Assembly (NCBI GenBank): GCA_949126835.1
Contig: CASBPS010000042.1
Location: 806,001 to 870,000 of the forward strand
DNA length: 64,000 bases
Direction: 5' to 3'
From: Anisus vortex
Lineage: Eukaryota; Mollusca; Gastropoda; Planorbidae
The notes below the pieces were generated by a model that was not told the origin of the DNA, ran no database searches, and saw only the letters and a program-made list of their open reading frames with translations. Positions 21,201 through 33,432 of the stretch are shown piece after piece (the first letter of the stretch is position 1; the number at the start of each line of letters is the position of its first letter). Made by a program: the position numbers and the translations under genes.

Positions 21201-23261
21201 CCCTCAGGGAGAAAATGTTCCGTTGCGAACCTTTGATTTAAGTAGAATGAATTGAAGACTCGTGTAGAAGACTCTTAGAAAATAGATTCTCAACGAGGGC
21301 AGTAAGGAGGTATGGGAAGAGTGAAGGGGGTGGGGTTTGCTAAGGTTTTCGAGGGTCTGCAAAGGGGAGGGAGGCATTGAAGCGAAATAGGGCGGTTAGA
21401 ACGTACTTGAATTAATTAGTTCCCATTTAATAATTAATAATTACCATTTAGTTTATGCTTTAAATTCATTTAACAGTAATATTTAACTACAAAAGTCGAC
21501 AAAAAATAGAAATCGACTGTTCCACTTTTGACCAACATGTCTAGTGAGTTATTGTGATGAGAGAAAAACATACCAACTAGAAATGTTACTATATTTAGAC
21601 TTATATCACAGAAAAAGAAATTGTGAGAGGGCGCCATTTATTACCGATAAAATGGGGCGTTCTGCTAAATATCTGATATCATTCAACAAAACACATAATA
21701 CTGTAAAAGATTGTATGTAAATGAACTGTGTAGTTTCAGTTTTTTTCTATCTTGAAAAAGTTTTCATTTTTTAATGTCTTTGTGAAAATGCATTTTTCAA
21801 ATTATTAACAAACATAATCAGGACTACGAAGGGTAACGGCATTTAAGGCGACTGAGAAACGATGGCTTCAAGGATTAATGCAAAAAAAATTTTTTTATTT
21901 TCTGTTTGTTCATTTTGCCTTTTGAGTACGAAGCCAAACATATTCCTAAGCAGATTTAGGGTTAAACTTAACATAAAAATAAGTTGAATGTCATTATTGC
22001 TTCCACGGCTAATGTTAGACTGATCTATTTTTTGTGTGTCTATGTTCGCTTACAAGAGATAGTTATAAGTTACATACGCTTTTTGTTTACCGAAGATGAT
22101 TGCGTCCTCCCCTTTCCTGGGTTTGAGTCTAGTCTTCCAATTCTATTGACATAGTACCTTCCTGATTTGTTCCGATAACCCATTACATTTTCGGTGCCAA
22201 TCGGGAAGAAAGAGTACTAATATACTTTTTTTTTCTGCCATATTGGATTCGAAAATGGTATTATAGTTATGTTTATCTGAGCATTGTAATATATTGTTGT
22301 TATGTAGCAAATGGAAATGAAAATAAAATGTATTTCCTTATATCTTTTCTTACTCACCGAACAACCAGTAACGAAGTACACATACATGGTTTGTCAGTAA
22401 ATGAACGAATAGGACCGGAAATGTTGGTACACTATCATCTGTATATGTTCACAACGCATCTTGAGATTTGTCAATAAAAACGTACACACAGCTATGTGTT
22501 GAAATTTCATCCTACATTTAATCTGACTCTTAACGGCGTTATTCTTGCAGCGGGTGGGGGAAGGGAGGCGGTGAGCATACTTGCGTTAATTGAGGGCAGT
22601 TAGTGTGTAGTGGATTTGGCGGGTGGGGGGGTAGGAACATATTTCCTCTAGTTAAAGCCTCAATAACGAGGCTGTTCAAAAAATGTGTTAAGTCATGCTA
22701 ATATACATTCAAATTACGTTAATGCGTACTAATTAAAACATCATAGTAGCTAATAAGGTGTTTCGAAAATTTCATCAAAAATGTAAAAGTCTTAATTATT
22801 TCTTTGCATGTATTATGTATTTTCTTTGTAAATTTGAGAAGTGCTTTAAGATTTTACATTTTTGTATTAAATTGAATGCAAATGGTGTAACAAAAAGAAT
22901 CATTAACAATTAATTAAACCCTGCGACATAAAAAAAGTCGTATTACCTCCCTTGGTTTTATTTTGAATTAACTTTAGATGTCTTATTTATATTTAAGTAG
23001 CTTGAAATGTATTATGGCTTATTTTGTGTGTAACAAGCTATTATATATTTCTTTAAAAATGTCTGTGTTTTTATTTTTATTTAACGTATGCAATTCAGTA
23101 CGTTTGTTGAATAGACTCTAATTCCAAAGAGGAAACAATTTAAATTTGTACAAATAAAGTTTATTTGTTCCAACTTGGTTGACTAAGCATGTATAATATC
23201 TTAAAGCATTTCCATAGCAATACTGTACACATTTAAGCATGTTAAAATAGTATTTTACTTA

Positions 23262-23395
23262 ATAATAATAATTCTAATAATAATAATATTTCTTGAACAG
23301 CGCATATCCAGTTGAGGACAGTTCTATGCGCTGACAATAGTTACATACTGTGTACAGACAATGAAGAACAGACGAAACAGACGAAACAGACTTGA
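23262..23395 (-). mobile_element. CR1/L2-type LINE 3' end
   Basis: On the minus strand it reads AGCGCATAGAACTG, GGATATGCGCTGTTCAAGAA, then (ATT)n, matching the 3' end of the LINE at 16905-16962. It lies inside R copy B; a similar piece is inside copy F (48675-48790). Confidence 0.65.
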
Positions 23396-24090
23396 ATATA
23401 GCTAGAATATGCTAGAATATACTAATCTTATGTTTTTAAGATGCAAAGTTCTTACTGTACTTCAGTTTGAAGTTTTACTATCATTATAATTTCTACCTCC
23501 ATTTACACCCCGAACATTGTTAGGAGTTTCTATATCGACCCTCCTCAATCTATGCCATTAGGCACGTGTTTAATTATTTATATATATTTTTTTTTTACTT
23601 TAAGGAAATTATATGGAAAATAATTCTATGAATCAATAGATAAGAACGATCAGAAACAATTATTTTCGAATTATTTATTATAAATTTTACAATTATTATC
23701 TTAGTAATTCTCAAAAATAAAATTAATGATCGGAATGTTACTTTTTAGTGAGAATATGTTGTACTTCCCTGTATTTTTTAATACATGAAATAAATTATTC
23801 ATAAAGATCAAACTTTTAGTCGCTATCTTTGTTTAGTTTTGGAAATTCGGTTCAGATTTTCAATAAGTATCCAATATTTCGGATTAAACACTAAAAAAAA
23901 TTTTTACGGTTAAAGCTGCATAAAGTCTCCAAGCATAAATCCACGAGGCATCTTTGTCATGAAAAAAATATATTTCATTCGGTCAAAACAATTTTTTGTT
24001 CATTATAAAAATAATTCTTTACCATAAAGTAATTAACCAACGCCATTTATTAATTTAAAAAAAAATTAAGTACATAACCTTGTTCGATCT

Positions 24091-24350
24091 ATAAAACGGA
24101 ACTTTGCTATGGTTAAATCATAGACTATAATACACATGGACCGCTTGCTTTAGTATTTCTACTACCAGATGCCTCGAAAGACTGCTTTTCGGAATTCTCA
24201 ATTCGTATAATACTTTGCACTTCCGTTTTATTTAATCGCTTTGATTTTCTTAATGAAAAATTACAATTAAAATCGAAATGTCTATGCAGCGGAAACTGTA
24301 ACGATGTTACAAGCCCAAACTAAACTTGTTTAAGAAGAATATTGTAGCAA
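24091..24350 (-). repeat. Dispersed repeat, second copy at 51990-52113
   Basis: The reverse complement shares AAAACGGAAGTGCAAAG, GGAATTnCGAAAA, GTAGTAGAAATACTAAAGCAAGCGG-like and TCCATGTnTATTATAG blocks with 51960-52113, and AAAATCGAAGCGATT. A small family with no coding sequence. Confidence 0.6.
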
Positions 24351-25004
24351 CAATTAACCTCATTTTAATGATAAGATGTTGGTGTATCCATCTTGCTATC
24401 ATTTGTTGTAACGTGCGGAATTTATTTTAATCAGGTAAAGTTTCCTGTAATGACACCTAGCCAGCCAGCCTCTTCGCCCCTCCCCATGTCTACCCCTCCC
24501 TTGTCATGTTGCATTAAGACAAGACTTCCCCAACTAGAGTTGTGCCCCGTGCTACTTGAATTGTTATTTAGGGCACACCTGAAAAAGCTTATGTCCCCTT
24601 CCCCCTCCAAATATCACGCACGCATGAAACTCACATTCTCGTCTATCTATGTTTATAGTAGAACATTTTTAATTGCATCCGGCCTTTAAGATGCTTATTT
24701 AATTTTGTCTTTAAAACAAAATTGCAAAGATAATGTGGCCTGTTGTTCGTCAGTGGCACCAGTAACCTACATTTTCTGTGTAAGATCATTTTCCCCAAAT
24801 TTCATTTATCGCCATGATGATTAAACCACCCCCACCCTCAACCTGGTCGCGGGATGTTAGGACAACCAACCAGAATCGACTTGGGTCGGGGAACGCCAGA
24901 GATGAATTTGAATACTTCAGTGCGATCCTGAAACTTATAGCAGATAGCCGCTTTTGTATATAGCGGTCTGATAGGGCAATGGGCGATGCGGAGATAGAAC
25001 TTCT
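24351..25004. other. Unannotated region before the minisatellite
   Basis: A C-rich stretch (24440-24610) has only a short open frame without recognisable features. A small hairpin lies at 24948-24970 (AGCCGCTTTTGTATATAGCGG). Confidence 0.3.
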
Positions 25005-26143
25005 GTGGGGATAGAACTGCTGTGAACATAGAACTGCTGTGAACATAGAACTGCTGTGAACATAGAACTGCTGTGAACATAGAACTGCTGTGAACATAGA
25101 ACTGCTGTGAACATAGAACTGCTGTGAACATAGAACTGCTGTGAACATAGAACTGCTGTGAACATAGAACTGCTGTGACAATAGAACATAGAGTAGAACA
25201 TAAGATAGAACTGATAGAAACATAGAACATACAATAGAATATAAGATAGAACTGATAGAAACATAGAACATAGAATAGAACATAAGATAGAACTGCTGTG
25301 AACATAGAACTGCTGTGAACATAGAACTGCTGTGAACATAGAACTGCTGTGAACATAGAACTGCTGTGAACATAGAACTGCTGTGAACATAGAACTGCTG
25401 TGAACATAGAACTGCTGTGAACATAGAACTGCTGTGAACATAGAACTGCTGTGAACATAGAACTGCTGTGAACATAGAACTGCTGTGAACATAGAACTGC
25501 TGTGAAAATAGAACTGCTGTGAACATAGAACATAGAATAGAACATAAGATAGAACTGATAGAAACATAGAACATACAATAGAATATAAGATAGAACTGAT
25601 AGAAACATAGAACATAGAATAGAACATAAGATAGAACTGATAAAAAACATAGAACATAGAATAGAACATAAGATAGAACTGATAGAAACATAGAACTTAG
25701 AATAGAACATAAGATAGAACTGATAGAAACATAGAACATAGAATAGAACATAAGAGAGAACTGATAGAAACATAGAACATAGAATAGAACATAAGATAGA
25801 ACTGATAGAAACATAGAACATACAATAGAACATAAGATAGAACTGATAGAAACATAGAACATAGAATAGAACATAAGATAGAACTGATAGAAACATAGAA
25901 CATAGAATAGAACATAAGATAGAACTGATAGAAACATATAACATAGAATAGAACATAAGATAGAACTGATAGAAACATAGAACATACAATAGAACATAAG
26001 ATAGAACTGATAGAAACATAGAACATAGAATAGAACATAAGATAGAACTGATAGAAACATAGAACATAGAATAGAACATAAGATAGAACTGATAGAAACA
26101 TAGAACATAGAATAGAACATAAGATAGAACTGATAGAAACATA
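25005..26143. repeat. Compound minisatellite of 17-bp and 41-bp units
   Basis: Two unit types alternate in blocks. The 17-bp unit GAACATAGAACTGCTGT fills about 25010-25175 and 25289-25530. A 41-bp unit (GAAACATAGAACATAGAATA plus AACATAAGATAGAACTGAT-like sequence) fills about 25180-25285 and 25535-26143. Both share the core GAACATAGAAC, so the longer unit may derive from the shorter. Neither length is a multiple of three, so the long minus-strand frames repeat the same peptide in every frame and are artefacts. Confidence 0.95.
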
Positions 26144-26582
26144 GCATATACCGCCAATGAACATTGCTTTTATTTTTATATCAAACTGAATTTTCGCTGT
26201 GAATCTTCAGACTATAATATTTATTCACATTATTCGTGTACCAAAAGGATTTCAAGTGTTCGTCATTGTTCAGTTTTTTCATACACTTTCGCTATATTCG
26301 CCATTGTCGGCCTTGCCAAAACTTTGCCATTGTACGCCATTTGCCTAAACTTTCGCTTTATTTGCCATTGTGTATGTGAATTGTACTTACGCTATACTTG
26401 GATTTTATTATTATTATTCCACTTGTCAAGTAAGAACTATATATACGATTAAACTCATCGTTATATATTCATAAAACCAACACTGAATCGTTGATTGATT
26501 TGCTTTAAGTTTTTTATGTTGTACGTCTGTCAACTTAGCAATGTATACGTCGGTGAACCAAATAGAAATTTGTAAGATGTAG
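26144..26582. other. Unannotated region between minisatellite and candidate exon
   Basis: The words TTCGCCATTG and CGCTATATT recur loosely at 26285-26400. If the following exon is real, this would be intron. Confidence 0.3.
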
Positions 26583-26942
26583 AGGAACCTAACCAAAGTA
26601 ATCCTACCGCTAGACAAGAAGCCACGGGTGGACTTCAATATCCATCCTTTGTGTGACAGCGAGTGCAAACTACATGCACCTCATCACATATTTTGGAGAG
26701 CTTTTCCGGGATATGAACTTAGCACCTACTGCATGGTTGCCCTTTACTTCTTGCTGGAGGCTCGTACTGTCACCGCTAACAAAGTATACCACGCTGACAA
26801 CATAAGTCGCAGATCAGCCAGTCAAACAGTCGACGACCCATACCTTGTGCCATTCCTGTACACGGGGAGCATCACTCTCAACATAGCCTACACGTGCACA
26901 CTGCAGATAACATCTGCTAACCACACCTGTCGCTGTAGCTGA
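26583..26942 (+). CDS. Candidate terminal exon of an unrecognised gene
   Basis: A 119-codon frame, with a stop just upstream, begins after a possible acceptor (TTTGTAAGATGTAG, AG at 26581-26582) and ends at TGA 26940-26942. Base composition is markedly more balanced than the surroundings. The peptide has 8 cysteines, including CDSEC near the start and a C-terminal CRC, and potential N-glycosylation sites (NIS, NHT), which would suit an extracellular protein. No ATG begins it, so it would be the last coding exon. No family is recognised, and upstream exons were not found. Confidence 0.35.
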   Translation, partial: RNLTKVILPLDKKPRVDFNIHPLCDSECKLHAPHHIFWRAFPGYELSTYCMVALYFLLEARTVTANKVYHADNISRRSASQTVDDPYLVPFLYTGSITLNIAYTCTLQITSANHTCRCS

Positions 26943-26944
26943 CA

Positions 26945-27130
26945 TATGCCTGTACCAGACATCGTAGACGTCACCCGTCTTACCAGACATCGTAGACGTC
27001 ACCCGCCTTACCAGGCACCGTAGACAACACCTGGCTGCCTATACATAGCTGCCTAAAACTGGCTGCCTATACCTGGCTGTCTACACCTAGCTGCCTACGC
27101 CTGACTGCCACACCTGCATGTGTACTGCCT
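26945..27130 (+). repeat. Short tandem repeats in the putative 3'UTR
   Basis: A ~27-bp unit (ACCAGACATCGTAGACGTCA) occurs three times, the last diverged (26953-27030). It is followed by a looser array based on CTGGCTGCCTATAC (27030-27110). Confidence 0.75.
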
Positions 27131-27274
27131 ATTTCTTGGACATTTGTATAGTACCTTGGCTCCACTAGAATCAACGCAAAACGTCCAGTCTCCACTGAAG
27201 TCCACAAGTACACAAATTAACAATTAACATTGTAGTATATCAGTATGCGTGTAAAATAGTGATTTTCTTATTTC

Positions 27275-27280
27275 AATAAA
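27275..27280 (+). terminator. Possible poly(A) signal
   Basis: AATAAA 333 bases after the stop of the candidate exon. Confidence 0.35.
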
Positions 27281-27999
27281 ACGCAAGGTGAGTGGCACTT
27301 TTATATCTTGATGAGTGAGTGTCCAACATCTGGTGATCAGTCATTCAGCTAGCTATTATTGTGAATAAAAATATTAGTGATGCAATAAAAGATAAAGCTG
27401 TTATTTATTGTCAGCAATTTATTAATGAACCTTTAACATAAAGGTAGAACATATTGGTCCTAAAAATATTATGACATGAGCCGCAGTGTTTGCAAAATGT
27501 AAACTGATTTTAGTAAAAAATTATTACCGCACCGCAAAAATATTTAAATGCATATTAAGATAAAATACAGCTCAAGTATAATATTGCGAAAGATATTAAA
27601 ATATTATCTTCCTAAATTACGGCATCGATAAAAGAGCCTGCAAACCAAGAGCCCACATGTCGCTCTAACAATAAAAAGGCCCCAACAGGGCAATCCTATT
27701 TAATCAGAAATCATGTAAATTAGCATTTACACTCCGTGGAAAAGAGTTAATGTTTGATATGGTTTGTATCGCAAATATTTACGCCCAAGAATCGTAAAGA
27801 ATTGCTATTATCGTTTACCTCGCAACTAATCGGGCAGGTTCATAGGTGGATGACAAAGGTCACAGTTCTCCGCTCCGGATAAAAATGAATTAACGTCCAG
27901 ATGGACTATGCTTTATGGCACCGCAATTTAGCCAACGTAAGTCTTATGTTTTCAAAATTGGGAAGAAAAAGAGAGTGCATCCGAAGGTGGCATATATAA
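27281..27999. other. Unannotated region
   Basis: AT-rich; no gene or recognised repeat. Confidence 0.3.
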
Positions 28000-28280
28000 T
28001 TCTTTTATTAATAATGGGAGTCGGGGTGGGGGGGGGGGGCGAATGGACACCTCAGCAATCATCTTTCTCCATTTTTGCCTATCTTGAGCGGCTGTCAATA
28101 GTTTTGTCATTTGCAGCCCTTTGCACACTTTTATGTTGTCGAACCATCACTTCCGCTGTCAGTCTCTCCGACGTCCACCTTCTACAGTGCATTGGTGGAT
28201 GTTTTTGAAAGGTTCTTATGCCGCAACTAATGACCCAACCATTTCAGCTTACGCCGCTTTATTGTTGCCATAATTGATTT
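28000..28280 (-). pseudogene. LINE C-terminal fragment
   Basis: The minus strand reads an ALTERED KRRKLKWFGH block, GTVEGGRRR, CWFDNIK-like and LTAAQDRQKWRKM, the post-RT tail of a LINE. The same tail, in plus orientation, is at 54735-55000. A poly(G) run (28027-28039) lies at its 3' side. Confidence 0.65.
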
Positions 28281-28324
28281 TGACGTTACACAATTGAAGA
28301 TATGCCGTCATAGACATAGTCATA

Positions 28325-30011
28325 AATAAGACGAGAAATTATGTCGGTTGTTTTTACTTCAATTTAAATGGTTGCCAAGGGCACTCAAGACTGAATATTT
28401 AGAGACTGGTGTGCTATAATTAGCTATAGCCTACATGTAATCGACATTTTTTAAATTTTTTTTAGACCAAACATTTCAACTAAAATGAAACTCAGTACGT
28501 AAACATTTCTACACATATTTGATTGAAATAAAAAAATTTAAATTAGTGTTTCTCTTTCGTTTATTTTAATTCATTGATTAATTTTCAATAGAAATTCTAA
28601 AAACAAATTTTAACGTGAACAAACGCAAAAATTAAAAAAAAAAAAGACTATTGGATATGATTGGATATGATTGAATAAGTATGTTTTGTTTATTAAACAT
28701 TTATTAAGGAGGGGCGATAGAGATGCTCCTAAAAATGTAGGGGTGTAAATGGAAGGAGAAATTAGAATGATAGTAAAACTTTAAACTGAAGTTCAGTTAG
28801 AATTTTGCACCTTAAAAACATGAGATTAGAATATTAAGTAAAATAATGTTATAACAAGCTTAAAGGTGTATAGTATTGCTATGGAAATGCTTGAATATAT
28901 TATACATGCTTAGTAAACCAACTTTTTGAAAATAGTTAAAATTGTATTATGGTGATTTAGAGTCCTTTCAACAAACATACTGAATTGTATATCGTAAAAA
29001 AAAAACTCCACATAGACTTAGTTAAAAGTATATATAATAGTTTGTTACACAAGAAAAGCCATAATTACTTTTGATGATACGTACATCTAATATTAGACAT
29101 ATGGAGTCACCTAAAAATATAATCAAGGGAGGCAACACGCATTTTTATAACGTAGGGCTTTATTAATGGTTAATGATTCTTTTTACAACACAATTTGAAT
29201 TCAAAAGTAATACAAAATGTCTAATCGTATAACAGTATTAAAATTTAAAAAAATACATAAACAGTCCAAAAAATACTTAATGTTTTTTTCATTGTAAATG
29301 AAATTTTGAAACACTTTTTCAACCACTAGGATGTTTTCATTGGCAGGCATTTACTTCTTTTAATAGTAGCTGTTATATAATTACTTGTACATTTTTTTAA
29401 CAGCCTTATGATAAAGGCTTTAATTATGGAAAAAAGAAAGCATTGTCTAAAGGTAATACCTTACTGACCGCCTCCCTTTCCCCTTTCCCTGATGGTATTA
29501 AGCCGTTAAGAGTCAGATTAAATGTAACATGAAATTTCCACACATAGTAGTGTGTACGTTTTCATTGACAAATCTCAAGATGCATTGTGAACCTAAAAAT
29601 TGATAATGTACCAACATTTCCGGTCCTATGCGCTACTGGTTGTTCAGCGAGTAAGAAAAGATTGTAAGGAAATGCATTTATATCATTTCTACTTGCTATT
29701 TAACAACAATATATTACTTTTCTCATATTAACATAACTATAATAACACTTTTATATCCAATATGGCAGAAAAAAATGCATTTCAGAACTCTTTCTTCCCG
29801 GTTGGCACCTGGCATGTAATGGGTTATTTGGACAAACTAGGGAAACTAGTATCTTAACATCATATAAAACATTATGCTAATAGAATTGGAAGACTAGATT
29901 CAAGCCAAGAAAACTAGTAACTTAACATCATTTAAAACACTATGCTAATAGAATTGGAAGACTAGATTCAAACTAGGAAAACTAGTAACTTAACATCATT
30001 TAAAACACTAT
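28325..30011 (-). repeat. Dispersed repeat R, copy C (distal part)
   Basis: It matches copy E in reverse, from the end near 53990 (GACGAGAAATTATGTCGGTT) through TAGACCAAACATTTC, AAGCATGTATAATATnTT words and CCGGTCCTATGCGC to the 68-bp tandem. LTR element 1 interrupts it at 30011; the copy resumes at 35605. Confidence 0.75.
29815..30011 (-). repeat. 68-bp tandem array, left part
   Basis: Unit starts (GAATTGGAAG) at 29883 and 29951, 68 bp apart. The array continues at 35605 after LTR element 1, with the phase kept. Confidence 0.85.
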
Positions 30012-30728
30012 TGTTACATTTAAAATTCATATGCAACTATCTGCTTGTAGATAGCCCTTCAAGTTTGGCAGCGTTTGTCTAGTGTCTAGGTACAATTCTA
30101 TTGAGGTCGCCGAATCCCTATGTCTCTCTGACGATAGTGTTTGTTTATTATACTAGCAGTTCTCTGTGTAGGCCTATTAATTTCCGATCTAGCTTGTAGT
30201 TTCAACAATTAAAACAAAGTCCGTAGTGAAACAAGATGAATGTTTAATACAGATCAACGAAGCAACAAGTTTACAATGAAGATGTTGTACAATGGGTGTA
30301 GACAATAATTATCCGACCTACCCCAAGGGAGTCTTAAACAGAACTGAGCTTGCTTGGTCGTTTACCGGCAGCTCACAAAAGTGGGAGGGGATAATTAGTA
30401 GTACGTCACCGATTTAGTGGTGGCGGACCCAATGAAAAATGTGCATTCTTCCCGCGGTGACCTTTATACCCAGGAATATTAATATGCAGCGCGAATATTA
30501 TAGCTCATCTATTGGATAATAGCATGTCTGGGTCTAAGCCGGAATGAACTGGTTCTACAATTGCCAATAGTATTTTTAAATGGCCTTGGCCTTTGTTTGC
30601 CCAAGTTAAAAGGAGTAAATATTAAGTAGGGTGACCCAAATAGTATTAACACACAATGTAATTATACAATGTACAATGTAGATGGGAAGGATGGTTTAAA
30701 TAATATTGGTATACATGATAATGTAACA
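30012..30728 (-). repeat. LTR element 1, 3' LTR
   Basis: 717 bp, TG...CA ends, the downstream LTR in element orientation. On the minus strand a purine-leaning GGTTGGGAGA abuts it and could be the polypurine tract. Confidence 0.92.
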
Positions 30729-33432
30729 TCTCCCAACCAACAAACAAAAGAAAATTGGTCATCCAAAATGGGAAATTTTCTTTTAGCCATTACTTCTCCC
30801 AATTAGTTATCAAAACACCTAGGTGCTCCTTCGGCACGTACAATAGTAAGAAAAAAGTTCAAGTGCACATCAGGCACAAACAATAATAATAAATACCACT
30901 TGAGTGCACATTTTATACAATCAACAACTACAAACACATCCATATCAGTCCAAAAAAAATATTCCCTTTCGTCAACCCTAGTAAATCATGTAACGAATAG
31001 GTACTAATGTGTAATTCAATTAATGCGTGTTAGTTTTGTTGTTTGTGTTGCAATTGTTTTGTTCTTCCTTTAATCATATACATCAACAAGTATTAGTGTG
31101 TAGTATTCAAGGTACATCTCAACCAATTGTTAATATATAATCATGGGTTTTTAGGGTAAACACAATTGTTTTAAGACATTTTTTCCTTTTAATACTTATA
31201 CAGCATTAAACAACGAATAAGATTTGAGACTAAAATCATTCCAATAATTTCAAAATCATTAATCATCAATTCAAGTTCACTTCCTAAGAGTAACTTTAAA
31301 TTTATGCGTGAGTAAAGCAGCATTTTTATCCATGATGCAATGAAAGTTATCAAGATTACCTCCCCTCAAAATAAGCAATAATATAAATAAAGCCATCATG
31401 TATGAAATCAATTGATCAACTACCAAGGATTTTCAATCTTATAGATTATCATAAGTAGCTATGATAAAATCATCTGATAAGCATAAGCTTTTTTAAAAAT
31501 CTTAAAAATCTTATGAAATTTCAATTCATAGAAGTAAGATAATATGTTAAAGACACAACATTATCTTTTACATAGTTGTCATATTTATCTTTTGCAAAAA
31601 GGTCATAAATTAATTCACTAATCTAATTATGTAAATGATATTGAAGTTATTTTCAATTTATCAAAGTCACAAAATCAATTATAATATTCCCTAAGGTAAA
31701 TAATTATAAGATTTGACTTTACAAAGAAATACACAGTTATAAAATTTTGCAAGATAAACAATTATAAAATTTAGATCACGTATCTAAATCTATTTATAGT
31801 ATTAATAATAATAATACTTTTAAAATTGGCATTGGTGACATTAAAAAATAAAAAGAGCATTGATAGGAAAAGAGCATAGTTTTAAACAATGTTACATGTT
31901 ACATTATTTAGCACACTTTACAAGACTTTTTGGTCTGATGATTACTCGACTCCAATGAAATATAGATCTTGGGTGCTGTGGTAACATTTACAGACTCAGG
32001 CATAAGTGTTGCTCTGGTATGGTATGGATAAATGGATAAGCTCTTTACTGATCTTCTTCAACACAGAAGCATCAATTGGTCACCAATTCACATCATCATC
32101 ATCACAATTCCCACAGTCTATAAACTAACATGAATATACAAAATAAATGAACAAGTTAGTTTCAAGTTTATGACAGAAAAAATAATAATAAAGTCTTTGG
32201 TCAAAGTTCCTTAAGTATCTGTCTGAATTTTCTTTTGTTTCTATTTGTTGTCAATAACAAAGTTGCAAATAATTCAGTCAATAAAGACTATGTTGCATTA
32301 CAGTATCACACTTTCTTGTTTGACTCATTTGACCAGATAAAATGTTGTACAAGACACATGTAACTAAGTTTTAATTTTCAACTTTAGTCTGTCTTTAGAT
32401 AAACATTAGCTTTAAGTGAAACAATATAATTAAATTTATTTCTTAAAAGTTCAATCAGTTATAGTTCTGTCATAGTCACACCATAGTACTGTCTGCATTA
32501 AATCATAGTTCTGACTCAGTTTAATTATAGTTCTGATTTACAGTAACTATTACATTATCATACAATCAATGATAATAAAAAGTGTATTAAGAAATTTGCT
32601 TCTACAGTATTAGCAAGCAATTCTTTTCCAATTGTACATTTCATAATTGAACCTATATATTAAAAGTTCAATTAGTTATGGTTCTGATTTACAGTAACCA
32701 TTACATTATCAAATAATTAATGACAATGATAATAATAAAATGTTTGAATAAATTCACCAATAAGAAATTGTCTCTCCTATACAGGTGAGCGATTCTTCCC
32801 TAATTGTATATTCTATATTCTATCAGGTACAAGACAAAATACATTGTCATTATACAATAGTAAAACATTTCCCAGTATATAATTATTGAAATAACTTTTT
32901 TTCTTACAAATCTCATCTTTCCAGAACAATTTTCTTTCTGAAATAATGTTAATGATAAACATTTCATGGATAACCAACACATCTGAGAACCAGTATAACA
33001 AACAAAATTGTTATCTGCTCTAGATACATTTTCATGGGCTTAGATTGACTAAACATTTCCATAATAACTCTTTCATAACATTTTCTTTTGGTTTGATAAT
33101 ATATCCCAACAAGGCATTATCTTCTTCAAAACTTTTACTCATAACATTTTTCAATTTAATTAAAGGGATTCTGTTTTTTTTTTTTTAAATAGTGAGTTTA
33201 ATAACTCAATCATTGAATTCTTTATTCAATAATATATTTTACATTCATGTAAAATTTTTCAACAATATTGGTACTAAGTTTTAATACATAATCAACTTTT
33301 CCTCACTCATTGTTGTTATTAATCTAAGGTTTTACCTTTTAAAAATGCAAAAGCTTTTAGCTTTGCTTTGTTCAAAAATAAGGTTGTACCTTTTTAAAAT
33401 GCAATAAGCTTATCTTAGCTTTGCCTTTATCA

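Larger units (their letters stand above)
20740..24090 (+). repeat. Dispersed repeat R, copy B
   Basis: The most continuous copy. It starts near TATTTAATTTATACTG (about 20785), a word also at the heads of copies C and E. It passes through the 66-bp tandem array and then GAGAAAATGTTCCGTTGCGAACC, GAATGAATTGAAGACTCGTGTAG and the ordered words listed for copy A. The embedded SINE found in copies C, D and E is absent, probably lost by deletion. A LINE tail lies within it (23262-23395). Confidence 0.75.

Noticed and set aside
24393..24689. A 98-codon C-rich frame.
   Set aside because: No recognisable domain, no ATG context or splice evidence; not distinguishable from chance in C-rich sequence.
24786..26164. 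Several very long minus-strand frames (up to 453 codons).
   Set aside because: They run through 17-bp and 41-bp tandem units and give the same peptide in all three frames; unit lengths are not multiples of three. Repeat artefact.
27915..28208. A 97-codon plus-strand frame.
   Set aside because: It overlaps a LINE tail that reads on the minus strand and a poly(G) run.
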